From: an uncultured Sedimentitalea sp.
GTDB taxonomy: Bacteria; Pseudomonadota; Alphaproteobacteria; Rhodobacterales; Rhodobacteraceae
Direction of reading: 5' to 3'
DNA length: 64,000 nucleotides
NCBI GenBank assembly: GCA_947504115.1
Contig: CANNGH010000002.1
Span: forward strand, 434,001-498,000
A program made the translations under genes and the position numbers. The notes under the pieces are model-generated. The model was not told the DNA's origin. It searched no databases and was given only the letters and a program-made list of their open reading frames with translations. Shown here one piece after another: positions 1 through 8,647 of this stretch (positions are counted from its first letter, which is position 1; each line of letters opens with the position of its first letter).

Positions 1-445
1 ACCGCAATGACCGCGCCAGCAGCGAGGTCGCCATGAAGGTCGCAAGCGGCATGCCGGTCCAGCCCGACATGATGGTGATCACCTTGTAGGGAAACGGCGT
101 CACGCCGGCCGTCAGCACTGCCCAGAACCCGAAATCGTTGAAACGGCTGTTAAATTCCGCCATGGCATCGGCCTTGCCCATGGCGCTGAGAATGGGCTGG
201 CCGATCCCCTCAAAGGCCAGCGCGCCAATCCCGTAGCCCAGCAACCCGCCCAGCACCGACGCGATCAGCGCGACGGTCGCGATCAGCCAGGCGCGTGAAG
301 GCCGTGCCAGGATCATCGGAATCATCAGCACATCCGGCGGAATCGGGAAAACCGAACTTTCCAGAAAGGCCACCACCGCCAGCCACCAAAGGGCGTGCCG
401 GTGATCGGCCAGACGCATGGTCCTGTCGTAAAGGCGGCGCAGCAT
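1..445 (-). CDS. YqaA/DedA-like inner-membrane protein (3' end off window)
   Basis: Reading the minus strand from an ATG at 445 gives an uninterrupted frame to the window edge: about 148 residues starting MLRRLYDRTMRLADHRHALW, with hydrophobic stretches around residues 25-60 and 65-85. The segments FLESSVFPIPPDVLMIPMIL and TPFPYKVITIMSG are typical of the YqaA branch of the DedA/SNARE-associated family, polytopic membrane proteins thought to act in membrane homeostasis or lipid/undecaprenyl-phosphate flipping. The C-terminus lies outside the window. The exact substrate is unknown. The family assignment is from motif recognition only. Confidence 0.8.
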   Translation of the reverse strand, partial: MLRRLYDRTMRLADHRHALWWLAVVAFLESSVFPIPPDVLMIPMILARPSRAWLIATVALIASVLGGLLGYGIGALAFEGIGQPILSAMGKADAMAEFNSRFNDFGFWAVLTAGVTPFPYKVITIMSGWTGMPLATFMATSLLARSLR

Positions 446-644
446 GGAAATATCCCCGGCAATCGGTGACGCGCAAGAACCACGCGCCGCAGCGCAGGTC
501 AACCGCGCGCATCATTTGCATATCCCGCACAAATCGTTGTTTACCTCGGACGGACGCGACGCTAGAGAAAACAGGCAAAGGACAGTGCAGACGGTCCGGT
601 TCGATCCGATCGCGATGGACTGTTCCCGGCGACGCCGGAAATGT

Positions 645-728
645 GCGGGTGTGGCGGAATGGTAGACGCGAGGGTCTCAAACACCCTTTCCGCAAGGAGT
701 GTCGGTTCGAGTCCGACCACCCGCACCA
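645..728 (+). tRNA. tRNA-Leu (CAA anticodon)
   Basis: A cloverleaf can be drawn: acceptor GCGGGTG (645-651) pairs with CACCCGC (718-724), followed by A and an encoded CCA (726-728). The anticodon stem AGGGT/ACCCT encloses loop CTCAAAC with anticodon CAA at 678-680, and the T arm carries GGTTCGAGTCC. The long variable arm (TTTCCGCAAGGAGT) marks a class II tRNA, as expected for leucine. It reads UUG codons. Confidence 0.95.
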
Positions 729-1336
729 TCACGGATTCGAGGCGTTGAACCCGCATCCAGAGCATTTCGGCCCTGATCGGATTTGGGATCCCCAAGGCTC
801 TCCTTCGGTGATTCCCTTCTGCTTGGGCAGAGATTGTGACCTAAGATGTGCAACCCGCATCCGTTTGAGTTGCGTGCCCGGCGCGGTTGCACTTTCCGAA
901 CAAAGGCCCCGCCCGGCAATCTCGGTCAGCGGATCATCCAAAGATTCAGGCTGACGAAGGGCGATGATTTCCGTATCGCTCTTTATGGCGTCTCATTCTG
1001 GCGCGCCAAGGCGGATGGGATGGTCGATAATCGGACGTGCCGCGGTTTAGTGCCGCTCTTTTGATCCCGTAATGTGCAGCAAAGGTGATGAACCATGGGC
1101 ACAGTTGCCCAGCCAAGGGTGGCTATTTCCAGATCCTCCATGTTGCGCCACGGTCCTTGGCGGTGAACCTGCCTGGTTCTCGAGAGACCATTTATCGTTC
1201 AACGAGGGCGTTGTCGTAAGAAACCCCGACACTGCCGACCGACGGTTTGAATAGCGGTTCGCTCTGTTGTCCCGTTCCATTGCTCCAATCCTTCGTTGAT
1301 TCGGAGACTCCGGAAAACCCGGTGAGGTTCAGAAAG
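729..1336. other. gene-free stretch
   Basis: About 600 bases between the tRNA-Leu and the stop of the next minus-strand gene. I see only short frames without ribosome-binding sites or recognisable products on either strand. No transposase motif, terminal repeat or RNA gene was recognised. It may be degraded sequence downstream of the tRNA. Confidence 0.5.
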
Positions 1337-3628
1337 TCAGTTCGAATCGTTTCCAACGAAATCGTCCTCCACTCGCACCAGGCTCAAAAGCTCGGAAATT
1401 CCCTCGCGGTCCTGCTCGGAGTGTTCCAGAAGCTTTCGCGCCCGTGCCAGAGGGGTGTTTGGCAATTCCGCCGCCCGGGTGGCTGCCAACTGGCGTGTGA
1501 TTTGTGCGGCCGGACCATAAGGCTCCGCATCAAGTGATATATCCGCCAACTCTCCTGCAAGCCAAAAGCTTCGTGCGGATTCGGCAGGATCATCGACTTT
1601 TTCAAAAAGTACCGCTGCCTTGTCATGCTGTCCGCTTCTGAGCAAGGCTTTTGCGCGCAACCGATCAGCCGCGTTACCGGTCTTTTCCCCTAGATCCGCC
1701 AAGGCTCGGTGCGGCAAGCCGATCGCCAAAGCAGCCTCGGCGCGCAGCAGGGTTCGGGTATCGCCACCGGTCGTCGGCTCCAGGTCGCCCAGCATTTTTC
1801 GAGCTTCGCCGGAGAATCCCATATCAATCAACCGGCGCGCCATTTTTTCTGCGACATCCTCAAATGCCTGGGCTGCATGTGGCGGCGTGTTTTCGAGCGT
1901 GAGTTCCATAAAGGTCAGATCATCGGCGCGCTCGGTCATCAGGATCAACAACGCATTCCGGATCTTTGGTTTTGCAGCGCGGCCAACCCGCTGCTCGTAC
2001 CGCGCGAGTTCGGCAGACGCCTCTGCGAACTGACCCTGCAGGGCGAGCGCGAGTACATGCGTTTCCTGCAATTCGTCGCCCAAGGCGGATCCGCGGTATT
2101 CCAACGCATATGCGGCGGCAAGTTCCGCTGTTTCCGGCAAGACCGCGTCTCCGGTTTCCGCGGCCAGCCCGACCAGCCTCACCAGCGCGGTTGCCGCCTC
2201 GTTCGAACCGGAGGCGACGATTTCGAGCGCCTGTTCGGATGCCTTTTGTTTATCGCCGGTCAACATATCAATCTCGACCTCTGCAAGGCCGATCGCCGGA
2301 TCGGGAGTATTCACGGCCCGCGCACCGATGCGCAGTGCGGTTCTGGCGAGTTCGGCGTTGCCAGCGTCCTTGTAGATCCGGCTGATCCGGGGCGCGATAT
2401 GAACGCGCAGATGCGCCGGCAGGTCGCTCAAGGCCCGCAGGACGGCATCGTCATTCGTTTCGGGCGACGCATCCAAATCCGCAAGAACCGCCCAGAGCGC
2501 AGTGTCGCCGTCGCAACTATGCTGACCGCGAAAAGGGTTGGTGGCGTCAAGGGCGCGCTCATCGAGAATGCGTGACATGGCCCTGAGCACATTCCCATTC
2601 CGGGGATCCTCTTCGGTCAGGTTCAGAACCTGTTCGGCCTCTGCACCGAAACCGAAATAGAGATAGTTTCGCGCCAAGCCGATTTGCGAATCCCGATCAA
2701 TCGCATCGAACTCCTGAAAGAGCCGTGATCTCCATGCGCTTATCTGATCCGCAAAGGGTGCATCCGTTCCCCATCCCGACAGAGCGACGTCCTGCTGTGG
2801 CAGGCAGATGGAATCGTAACCCGTCCGCCGGATGATATCGCGGATTTCCGCCAGATCCCGATCACTGGCGGTTTGCGCTGAAAGTCCGGGCGTCATGGCG
2901 ATATCCTGCGAAATCCCCTCGTCGCTTTCGGCCCTTTCCGAGGCGCGCGCAGCCGACGGACGCCGTGTTCTGTCAAGCAAGCCCTGATCGACAGCTCTTT
3001 CAATCTGCTCCAGAAGCCGCTGCTCGGACGAGTTTCGATCAAACCGTGTTTCCAGTTCCGTCAGAATCGGTAGCGGTTTTTCTGTTTTTTCCCCGGACGG
3101 CGCTAGCGATGGTTTCTTCTCCTCAGGTCCAGCGGGTTGCCGAACAAGCCCTTCGTATCGCGAGTTCAGCCTGAACGGTGTCGGCTCGGCATTCCCCGCG
3201 CCCGCTTCGCTCAAGGTGAACCGGTAAGGATCCGCACCCTGAGGCCACTGAATGGCGTCGCTTTCAATCGGTTGCGTATCCTTTATGTCGACGACCAGCC
3301 GCCGATCCGGAAGCATGTAGGCTTTGACGTCGCATTCACAGGCCAGAACCATTTGCAGCGGCGCGCCTGCTCCGGCTTGTGTCAGCCTCGCAAGACGGGT
3401 GCGCGGAATGCGTTTGAATACATCGTCGATCTTGAAACTGGCACCGGGCAGATCCGTGGTCAAAGCCGCCTCGCGGCCGGTTTGCGTCATCGACCACTCG
3501 ACATTTTGCGGCAAGGTGACGACCAGCCGCGAGAAGTCGGCATGCTCCCCCGATCGCACGAGCAAATCCTGTGCCGACAGCGGACCCGCAAGCAACATCG
3601 CAAAGCAAATGAGGTGCAGCAGACGCAT
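1337..3628 (-). CDS. large secreted helical-repeat protein of the flagellar cluster
   Basis: 763 residues with an N-terminal Sec-type signal (MRLLHLICFAMLLAGPLSAQ), so probably periplasmic. Residues about 20-125 look like a beta-rich domain (SRLVVTLPQNVEW ... LVVDIKDTQPI). The remainder is acidic and alanine/leucine-rich with repeated helix pairs reminiscent of TPR/SEL1-type solenoids (AELARTALRIGARAV, ALALQGQFAEASAELARYEQ). Its start codon shares one base with the motA stop (TGATG), indicating translational coupling to the stator gene and a likely role in motor or flagellum assembly. That role is inferred from context only. I do not recognise a named family. Confidence 0.75.
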   Translation of the reverse strand: MRLLHLICFAMLLAGPLSAQDLLVRSGEHADFSRLVVTLPQNVEWSMTQTGREAALTTDLPGASFKIDDVFKRIPRTRLARLTQAGAGAPLQMVLACECDVKAYMLPDRRLVVDIKDTQPIESDAIQWPQGADPYRFTLSEAGAGNAEPTPFRLNSRYEGLVRQPAGPEEKKPSLAPSGEKTEKPLPILTELETRFDRNSSEQRLLEQIERAVDQGLLDRTRRPSAARASERAESDEGISQDIAMTPGLSAQTASDRDLAEIRDIIRRTGYDSICLPQQDVALSGWGTDAPFADQISAWRSRLFQEFDAIDRDSQIGLARNYLYFGFGAEAEQVLNLTEEDPRNGNVLRAMSRILDERALDATNPFRGQHSCDGDTALWAVLADLDASPETNDDAVLRALSDLPAHLRVHIAPRISRIYKDAGNAELARTALRIGARAVNTPDPAIGLAEVEIDMLTGDKQKASEQALEIVASGSNEAATALVRLVGLAAETGDAVLPETAELAAAYALEYRGSALGDELQETHVLALALQGQFAEASAELARYEQRVGRAAKPKIRNALLILMTERADDLTFMELTLENTPPHAAQAFEDVAEKMARRLIDMGFSGEARKMLGDLEPTTGGDTRTLLRAEAALAIGLPHRALADLGEKTGNAADRLRAKALLRSGQHDKAAVLFEKVDDPAESARSFWLAGELADISLDAEPYGPAAQITRQLAATRAAELPNTPLARARKLLEHSEQDREGISELLSLVRVEDDFVGNDSN

Positions 3629-4497
3629 CAGGCAGCTTCCTGCTTCAAGGCGCGCAACGCTTCTTCAAGTTCGGTAAAGCCGGGACGGATATGCGCGGGT
3701 GTGTTCTGGCGGCCGACCTCGATACAGATTGCCGCGGCGTGACTGTGAAGGTTGGCCACGAGGACTTCCCGGATCAACTGGTAGAAATGGCTGTCCTCCT
3801 CCACCACCGTCTTCAGGCGGGCGGCGAAGGGACCGACCAGTCCGTAGGCCAGAAAAACACCGAGAAACGTTCCCACCAGAGCGCCCCCGATCAGCTTGCC
3901 CAGAATTTCGGGGGGCTGATCGATCGATCCCATCGTCTTGATGACGCCGAGAACGGCGGCCACGATCCCGAGAGCCGGTAGCCCGTCGGCGACGGTTTGC
4001 AACGCATGGCTGGAATGCATGGCATGGTGAAAATTGGCTTCGGTGCGTTTTTCAAGCACCTCCTCGACCTGGTGGGGATCGTCGTAATTCATGGATGCCG
4101 AGCGCAACGTGTCGCAAATGAGATCAACGGCCTCGCCATCCTGCAAAATCCGCGGATAGGGCGCGAAAATGGAGGAGTTCTGCGGGTCTTCGATGTGCTG
4201 CTCAACGGCAACCGGGTCCTGCCGCACGAGACGGATCAGCGCGAAAAGAAGACACAGCAGATCCCGGTAATCCGCCGGTTTCCATTTCGGTCCCTTGAAA
4301 ACCTTGCCGATATCCTTGGCAGTCTGCTTTACCGCGTTCAGATCATTGCTGATCAGGAACGCGCCGATACCGGCTCCGCCTATGATGGCGAGCTCGTAGG
4401 GCAGGGATTTCAGCACGATGGCCATCTTGCCACCCGCCGCGAGGTAGCCGCCGAACACCATGACGAAAACCACGACGATGCCAATTATACCGACCAT
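3628..4497 (-). CDS. motA: flagellar motor stator protein MotA
   Basis: 289 residues from the ATG at 4497, chosen because a GGAG motif sits just upstream; an in-frame GTG at 4509 would add four residues. The start MVGIIGIVVVFVMVFGGYLA and four hydrophobic segments (about 3-22, 32-50, 165-190, 200-220) match the MotA/ExbB proton-channel fold. The long cytoplasmic loop lies between helices 2 and 3, and GIVAAVLGVIKTMG is the conserved helix-3 region. With MotB (not in this window) it forms the ion-driven stator. It is the upstream partner of the 763-residue secreted protein. Confidence 0.95.
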   Translation of the reverse strand: MVGIIGIVVVFVMVFGGYLAAGGKMAIVLKSLPYELAIIGGAGIGAFLISNDLNAVKQTAKDIGKVFKGPKWKPADYRDLLCLLFALIRLVRQDPVAVEQHIEDPQNSSIFAPYPRILQDGEAVDLICDTLRSASMNYDDPHQVEEVLEKRTEANFHHAMHSSHALQTVADGLPALGIVAAVLGVIKTMGSIDQPPEILGKLIGGALVGTFLGVFLAYGLVGPFAARLKTVVEEDSHFYQLIREVLVANLHSHAAAICIEVGRQNTPAHIRPGFTELEEALRALKQEAA

Positions 4498-4573
4498 CTT
4501 CTTCTCCACGCTGTGAATGAGGCTCAGTCTCTTTCAAAGTCTTTAACAAAGGCTGACGCGGCGACCGGATCGA

Positions 4574-5173
4574 TCAGGTTTTCGGCGTATTCGCATTGCG
4601 TCCCGCAAGAATGACGCTGATCGCATAGGCCACATCCGGGCCGAGACCCGCCATTATGGCTGCTGCAGCTTCGGGTCGCATTCTGGCAAGGAAACCGGCG
4701 GCGAACTCCGGCGCCATCTCTTCGAAAAGCGCGGCTGATTCCTTGGGTTTCATACGCTCATATACCGCGGTCAGTTTCGCGAGATCGTTCTCCGACGCAC
4801 CATCGGCCATCGCCACGGTCGCGCGAAGCTTTGCTTCCGCGTCGACAAGTGCGGCGAGTTTGCTTTCGATCGTCGCGTCGGCGATTTCGAGCGCTTTGGC
4901 ACGGTCCTCGATCTGGCGCTCGCGATGTATCAGGCGTTGTTCGCGTTCCTGCAGCAGGGTGAGAAGCGAGCGCATGTCGTCAGGACCCGAGAGCGGTTTT
5001 CGATCCCTCGACGCGGACTCCACCGGGTCCGTGGCATTCATTTCGGCCTCGGCCGAAATAGCCGGACCCACGCCGAGACCCGCACGGATGACTGCCGAAC
5101 CGATCATGAACGTCGAGATGAGGAACAGCGCGCCGAAACGGGTGTTGCGATCTCGTGGACGGGCCGTCTTCAT
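4574..5173 (-). CDS. MotE-like flagellar protein (MgtE-N-like domain)
   Basis: 199 residues: a membrane or signal anchor at about 15-35, a coiled coil with many E/R/K residues (QEREQRLIHRERQIEDRAKA) at about 75-130, and a C-terminal domain YERMKPKESAALFEEMAPEF...MRPEAAAAIMAGLGPDVAYAIS. That last pattern is the MgtE intracellular N-like repeat also found in rhizobial MotE, a periplasmic chaperone/stabiliser in motility. It overlaps the next minus-strand gene by 4 bases. Function is assigned from family and neighbours (MotA, FliL). Confidence 0.75.
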   Translation of the reverse strand: MKTARPRDRNTRFGALFLISTFMIGSAVIRAGLGVGPAISAEAEMNATDPVESASRDRKPLSGPDDMRSLLTLLQEREQRLIHRERQIEDRAKALEIADATIESKLAALVDAEAKLRATVAMADGASENDLAKLTAVYERMKPKESAALFEEMAPEFAAGFLARMRPEAAAAIMAGLGPDVAYAISVILAGRNANTPKT

Positions 5174-5559
5174 GGGCGCAATCCATTGCGGCCGTGGCGG
5201 ACGAAAACCGGGGCACCCGGTTTCGGTGGATTGTCAGCGGCGGGCGGCGCTTTGGCTGACATTTCGGCGACATCATCCGGCATGTCGTGCATCGATGCCA
5301 TCAGCAACTCCAGGCGTCCGGCGACGGTTTCCGCGCGCTCGGTCAGCGCGTCCAGCGCCGCATTGGAGCTGTCCGACGCCGCGCGTGCGGCCGTCAGCGT
5401 CTTGGTCAGATCGTCCACCTGAGAAGACAGTACCGCGACAGCGCCACCCACGCCCTGCTCCAGATCGTTGAACCTGTTCAGGCGCCGGGACAGGACGAAA
5501 CAGTAAAAACCGGCACCCAACGCGCCTGCAACGAGTAGAATATCCGCAATCAGTTCCAA
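5170..5559 (-). CDS. small membrane-anchored coiled-coil protein in flagellar operon
   Basis: 129 residues. One N-terminal transmembrane helix (about 4-22, IADILLVAGALGAGFYCFVL) is followed by a predicted coiled coil (about 30-90, heptad-like QVDDLTKTLTAARAA ... ALDALTERAETVAGRLELL) and a proline-rich tail. It sits between fliL (10 bases away) and the motE-like gene (4-base overlap), so it is co-translated with motor genes. No named family is recognised. A scaffold role around the stator is possible but is inference. Confidence 0.7.
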   Translation of the reverse strand: MELIADILLVAGALGAGFYCFVLSRRLNRFNDLEQGVGGAVAVLSSQVDDLTKTLTAARAASDSSNAALDALTERAETVAGRLELLMASMHDMPDDVAEMSAKAPPAADNPPKPGAPVFVRHGRNGLRP

Positions 5560-5568
5560 CCTTGCCTC

Positions 5569-6045
5569 CTAGTTCAACACGAATTCCATGATCAGCAGGT
5601 CGCGGACGCGATCACGCCCGACCACGACCTGCACGCGCCGCAGCATGTGCCCCCGCAGCCGGGTCAGTGCGAGCGGGTCGCGCAGATCCTCCAGTCGGAG
5701 CGCCCGAAGATACCCGTTCAGCACGTCCGTCACCCGCGGCAACTGCATCTCGACGTCCTGCTCTTTGTCTGCCGGAACTTCGAGCTGTGCCCGAAAGCGC
5801 AATTGCTGGATGCGCTGCCCGCCGGTGAGAGAGATCATGACGGGCGGGATCTCGACAAAGGCGACGTCCGGCGACCGGGAACCCTCGGAGGTCGGCGCAC
5901 CGGACCCACCGATGGGAATCACCCCCGATGCGACTGCGAAATATCCCCCCGCCGCGCCCACGACCGAAAGGACGAGTGCAACGATCCAGGCAAGTTTGCG
6001 CGACTTTGGCGGTGGAGCGGGGGCGTCGGCGGTGGCATCTGTCAT
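5569..6045 (-). CDS. fliL: flagellar basal body-associated protein FliL
   Basis: 158 residues. A short proline-rich cytoplasmic N-terminus (APPPKSRK) and one transmembrane helix (about 18-40) precede a periplasmic domain with FVEIPPVMISLTGG, LEVPADKEQDVEMQLPRVTDVLNGYLR and a C-terminal GRDRVRDLLIMEFVLN, all typical of FliL. The family forms stomatin-like rings around stator units and modulates motor torque. The start is supported by GAGGAAAAGC just upstream. It is the first gene of the minus-strand motor operon, divergent from fliF. Confidence 0.92.
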   Translation of the reverse strand: MTDATADAPAPPPKSRKLAWIVALVLSVVGAAGGYFAVASGVIPIGGSGAPTSEGSRSPDVAFVEIPPVMISLTGGQRIQQLRFRAQLEVPADKEQDVEMQLPRVTDVLNGYLRALRLEDLRDPLALTRLRGHMLRRVQVVVGRDRVRDLLIMEFVLN

Positions 6046-6091
6046 TGCTTTTCCTCATGCAACGTTCGCGCCCTTCATAACCGGTCAGGGA

Positions 6092-6106
6092 CTAACCGAT
6101 TGTTAA
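6092..6106. promoter_or_regulatory. CtrA-like box in fliL/fliF divergent promoter
   Basis: CTAA-N7-TTAA (CTAACCGATTGTTAA) lies in the 118-base divergent region between fliL and fliF. It is one mismatch from the alphaproteobacterial CtrA consensus TTAA-N7-TTAA. CtrA is a known activator of flagellar genes in Rhodobacteraceae, so regulation of both operons from this site is plausible. A single motif match is weak evidence on its own. Confidence 0.45.
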
Positions 6107-6163
6107 GGCGGATCGACGAAACATGGACCACGCCGCACAGAAGTCGGCGGAACGGAGGATAGC

Positions 6164-7762
6164 GTGCAGCAGATCGTCACGGCCTGGACCGGGCTGGAAA
6201 AACGCCGGCAGGTAATCGTAGTGGTTGCCGGCCTGATAATGGCCCTGACCATCGCCACCATGTCGATAATGGCCGCGAACCCGTCGATGAAATTGCTCTA
6301 TGCCGGGCTGGAGCCGGGTGCGGCAGGCGATGTCGTGCGCGTGCTGGATCAGCGCAACGCCTCCTACGAGGTGCGGGGCGGTTCGATCTATGTGCCTGCG
6401 GGTCAACGTGACGAACTGCGGATGATCCTGGCCGGCGAGGGAGTGCCGGCCAATGGCGGTCGGGGCTATGAACTGCTTGATTCGCTGAGCGGTTTCGGCA
6501 CGACATCGCAGATGTTCGATGCCGCCTACTGGCGCGCGAAAGAAGGCGAACTTGCCCGCACCATCGTCGCCAGCCCCCATATCGCGCAGGCCCGGGTGCA
6601 TATTGCCAATGCCGGTTCCAGCCCGTTCTATCGCAGTGCCGATCCCACCGCTTCGATTTCAATCACCGCTGCAGGCACGCCCGTCACGCCCGCTCAGGCG
6701 AACGCCATCCGGTTTCTGGTGGCTTCGGCCGTGTCGGGGATGAGCGTCGAGAATGTGGCCGTGATCGATTCCAACGGCGTTCTGATCGGTGCCGCCGACA
6801 ACGCGACACCCGCGAATGCGGCCGATGATCGGTCGCAACAATTGCGCAACCGCGTTCTTCGCCTGCTCGAAGCGCGCGTCGGACCGGGAAATGCCGTGGT
6901 CGAAGTCAGTGTCGATACCGTGACCGAGACCGAATCGATCCGCAAGCGCCAGATCGACCCGGAAGAGCGCGTGGCGATCAGCATCGACACCGAAGAGCGC
7001 ACCGATTCGTCGCGCAATCAGGCACAGGGCGCGGTGACAGTGGCGTCCAATCTTCCCGACGGCGATGCGGAAAAGGGCGGCGATGGCTCGCAGGCGCAAA
7101 CCAGCGAGACCCGCGAACGGGTGAATTATGAAGTCTCGCAAACCGAGCACGAGATCTTGCGTGTGCCCGGAGCCGTCAAGCGCCTGACTGTCGCGGTTCT
7201 GGTGAACGGCATGATCGAAGAGGACGCCAGCGGAACCGCCGCCTTTCAACCCAGATCCGATGCCGAGATGGAGGCGTTGCATGATCTCGTCGCCTCGGCG
7301 GTCGGTTATGACGCCGATCGCGGCGATGTCATCACGCTGCGTTCGATGGAGCTGCCGGCGGGCACGATGGCCGGTACGGCGGCGAGTGCCTCGTTTCTGG
7401 ACAAGCTCGATTTCAGCCTGATGTCGCTGATCCAGATCCTCGCGCTGTCCATCGTGACCCTGGTTCTCGGTCTCTTCGTCGTGCGCCCGATCCTGACCAA
7501 ACCCAAGGCGCTGCCTGCACCTGCCTCGCCCGCACAAGTCCCTGTCGCCGTGGCCCCCCCCGCCCTGAGTGGCGAGATCGACGACGGCTCGGACGGACAA
7601 TTCCGCTCCGCCACGCAGAATCCACGCGGAAATGATCTGGCGCTGGTCGAGCGCGACACGTCCCATCCCGTCGATCGGCTGCGTGCGATGATCGGCGAGC
7701 GCCAGGAAGAGACGGTGGAGATTCTGCGCGGCTGGCTTGAGGAACGCGAGGAAAAGGCATGA
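6164..7762 (+). CDS. fliF: flagellar MS-ring protein FliF
   Basis: 532 residues from a GTG start. The N-terminal cytoplasmic part leads into transmembrane helix 1 (about 20-42), then the YscJ/FliF ring-building domain with LLYAGLEPGAAGDVVRVLDQ and LEGELARTI-like spacing (KEGELARTIVASPHIAQARV), a central periplasmic region, transmembrane helix 2 at about 420-445, and a cytoplasmic tail ending VEILRGWLEEREEKA that would bind FliG. FliF forms the MS ring, the platform for the export gate and rotor. Its stop overlaps the fliH start by 4 bases. Confidence 0.96.
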   Translation: MQQIVTAWTGLEKRRQVIVVVAGLIMALTIATMSIMAANPSMKLLYAGLEPGAAGDVVRVLDQRNASYEVRGGSIYVPAGQRDELRMILAGEGVPANGGRGYELLDSLSGFGTTSQMFDAAYWRAKEGELARTIVASPHIAQARVHIANAGSSPFYRSADPTASISITAAGTPVTPAQANAIRFLVASAVSGMSVENVAVIDSNGVLIGAADNATPANAADDRSQQLRNRVLRLLEARVGPGNAVVEVSVDTVTETESIRKRQIDPEERVAISIDTEERTDSSRNQAQGAVTVASNLPDGDAEKGGDGSQAQTSETRERVNYEVSQTEHEILRVPGAVKRLTVAVLVNGMIEEDASGTAAFQPRSDAEMEALHDLVASAVGYDADRGDVITLRSMELPAGTMAGTAASASFLDKLDFSLMSLIQILALSIVTLVLGLFVVRPILTKPKALPAPASPAQVPVAVAPPALSGEIDDGSDGQFRSATQNPRGNDLALVERDTSHPVDRLRAMIGERQEETVEILRGWLEEREEKA

Positions 7763-8358
7763 TGCCCATTTCCCATCTTCTCGAGGATTTCGCCGAGGAC
7801 GACGCTGCCGTGGCCCCTGCCCGCCCGATGTCCGATGAAGACCTCGAAGATCATCGGCTGGCGGCGTTCGAGAAAGGGTATTCCGCCGGCTGGGAAGATG
7901 CGATTGCCGCCCACACCGAGAACCGGACCCGCGTTTCCGAGGCGCTGGCACGCTCGCTCGAGGATCTGTCCTTTACCTATCACGAGGTACGAACCCAGGT
8001 TCTCGATCTGGTGGAGCCTGTATTCGAAAGTCTCGTTTCCGCGGTTCTCCCGGACACCATGATGCGGGTCTTTGGCTACCGGATCGTTGAACAACTCAAC
8101 GCCCTGACCGCCGATCAGATCGCGCAACCGGTCGTGATCACCGTTTCATCCGCAGAATCGACCGGTCTGAAGCAGATCGTCGCGGACGGCTTCGCGCTGC
8201 CGGTCGAGGTGCAGGAAGATGGCGATCTCGATCCGGGCATGGCGGTCATCCGGGTGGGGTCGCGCGAATATGAACTGGACAGCAGCGAACGGATTGCCTC
8301 GATCGCGCAAGCCGTGACGTCATTTTTTCAAAACAGCAAGGATAGCGACAATGGATGA
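7759..8358 (+). CDS. fliH: FliH-like flagellar export regulator
   Basis: 199 residues. An acidic N-terminus and AAFEKGYSAGWEDAIAAH (a Gly-rich FliH-type repeat) lead to a helical middle, and a C-terminal VITVSSAESTGLKQIVADGF ... VIRVGSREYELDSSERIASI domain resembles the FliH/YscL globular domain. FliH dimers hold the FliI ATPase at the export gate. It lies between fliF and fliN with overlapping start and stop codons at both ends. Sequence conservation of this family is low, so the assignment leans on position. Confidence 0.8.
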   Translation: MMPISHLLEDFAEDDAAVAPARPMSDEDLEDHRLAAFEKGYSAGWEDAIAAHTENRTRVSEALARSLEDLSFTYHEVRTQVLDLVEPVFESLVSAVLPDTMMRVFGYRIVEQLNALTADQIAQPVVITVSSAESTGLKQIVADGFALPVEVQEDGDLDPGMAVIRVGSREYELDSSERIASIAQAVTSFFQNSKDSDNG

Positions 8359-8647
8359 AGTCAAGACGCCGACCGGCGCAGCCGCGGAACCGGCCAATCC
8401 CTTCGTGTCGGTACCAATCGAAATAACCGTTTCCGTCGGCAAGGCCCGCCCGTCGATCCGGGATCTGATGAATCTCGGCAAAAACGCGGTCCTGGCGCTG
8501 GACAAGCGGGTCGACGATCCGGTCGAACTCTATGTCGGCGACCGGCTGGTCGCGCGCGGGCAGCTGGAGGAGATGACCGGCGATCAGGCGGGACAACTGG
8601 CGGTCCGCCTGAGCGAGATCGCGGATATGCAAAACGGACTGGGATGA
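8351..8647 (+). CDS. fliN: flagellar motor switch protein FliN
   Basis: 98 residues containing the SpoA/FliMN C-terminal domain: VPIEITVSVGKARPSIRDLM, NLGKNAVLALDKRVDDPVEL and YVGDRLVARGQLE. FliN forms the bottom of the cytoplasmic C ring and acts in rotational switching and export-chaperone docking. The length is normal for short FliN proteins. It overlaps fliH by 8 bases and fliP by 4, consistent with tight operon coupling. Confidence 0.95.
   Translation: MDEVKTPTGAAAEPANPFVSVPIEITVSVGKARPSIRDLMNLGKNAVLALDKRVDDPVELYVGDRLVARGQLEEMTGDQAGQLAVRLSEIADMQNGLG

Noticed and set aside
729-1336. Several 60-96 residue open frames on both strands after tRNA-Leu
   Set aside because: They overlap each other, have no ribosome-binding sites, and their products look like random GC-rich readings; no family motif was seen.
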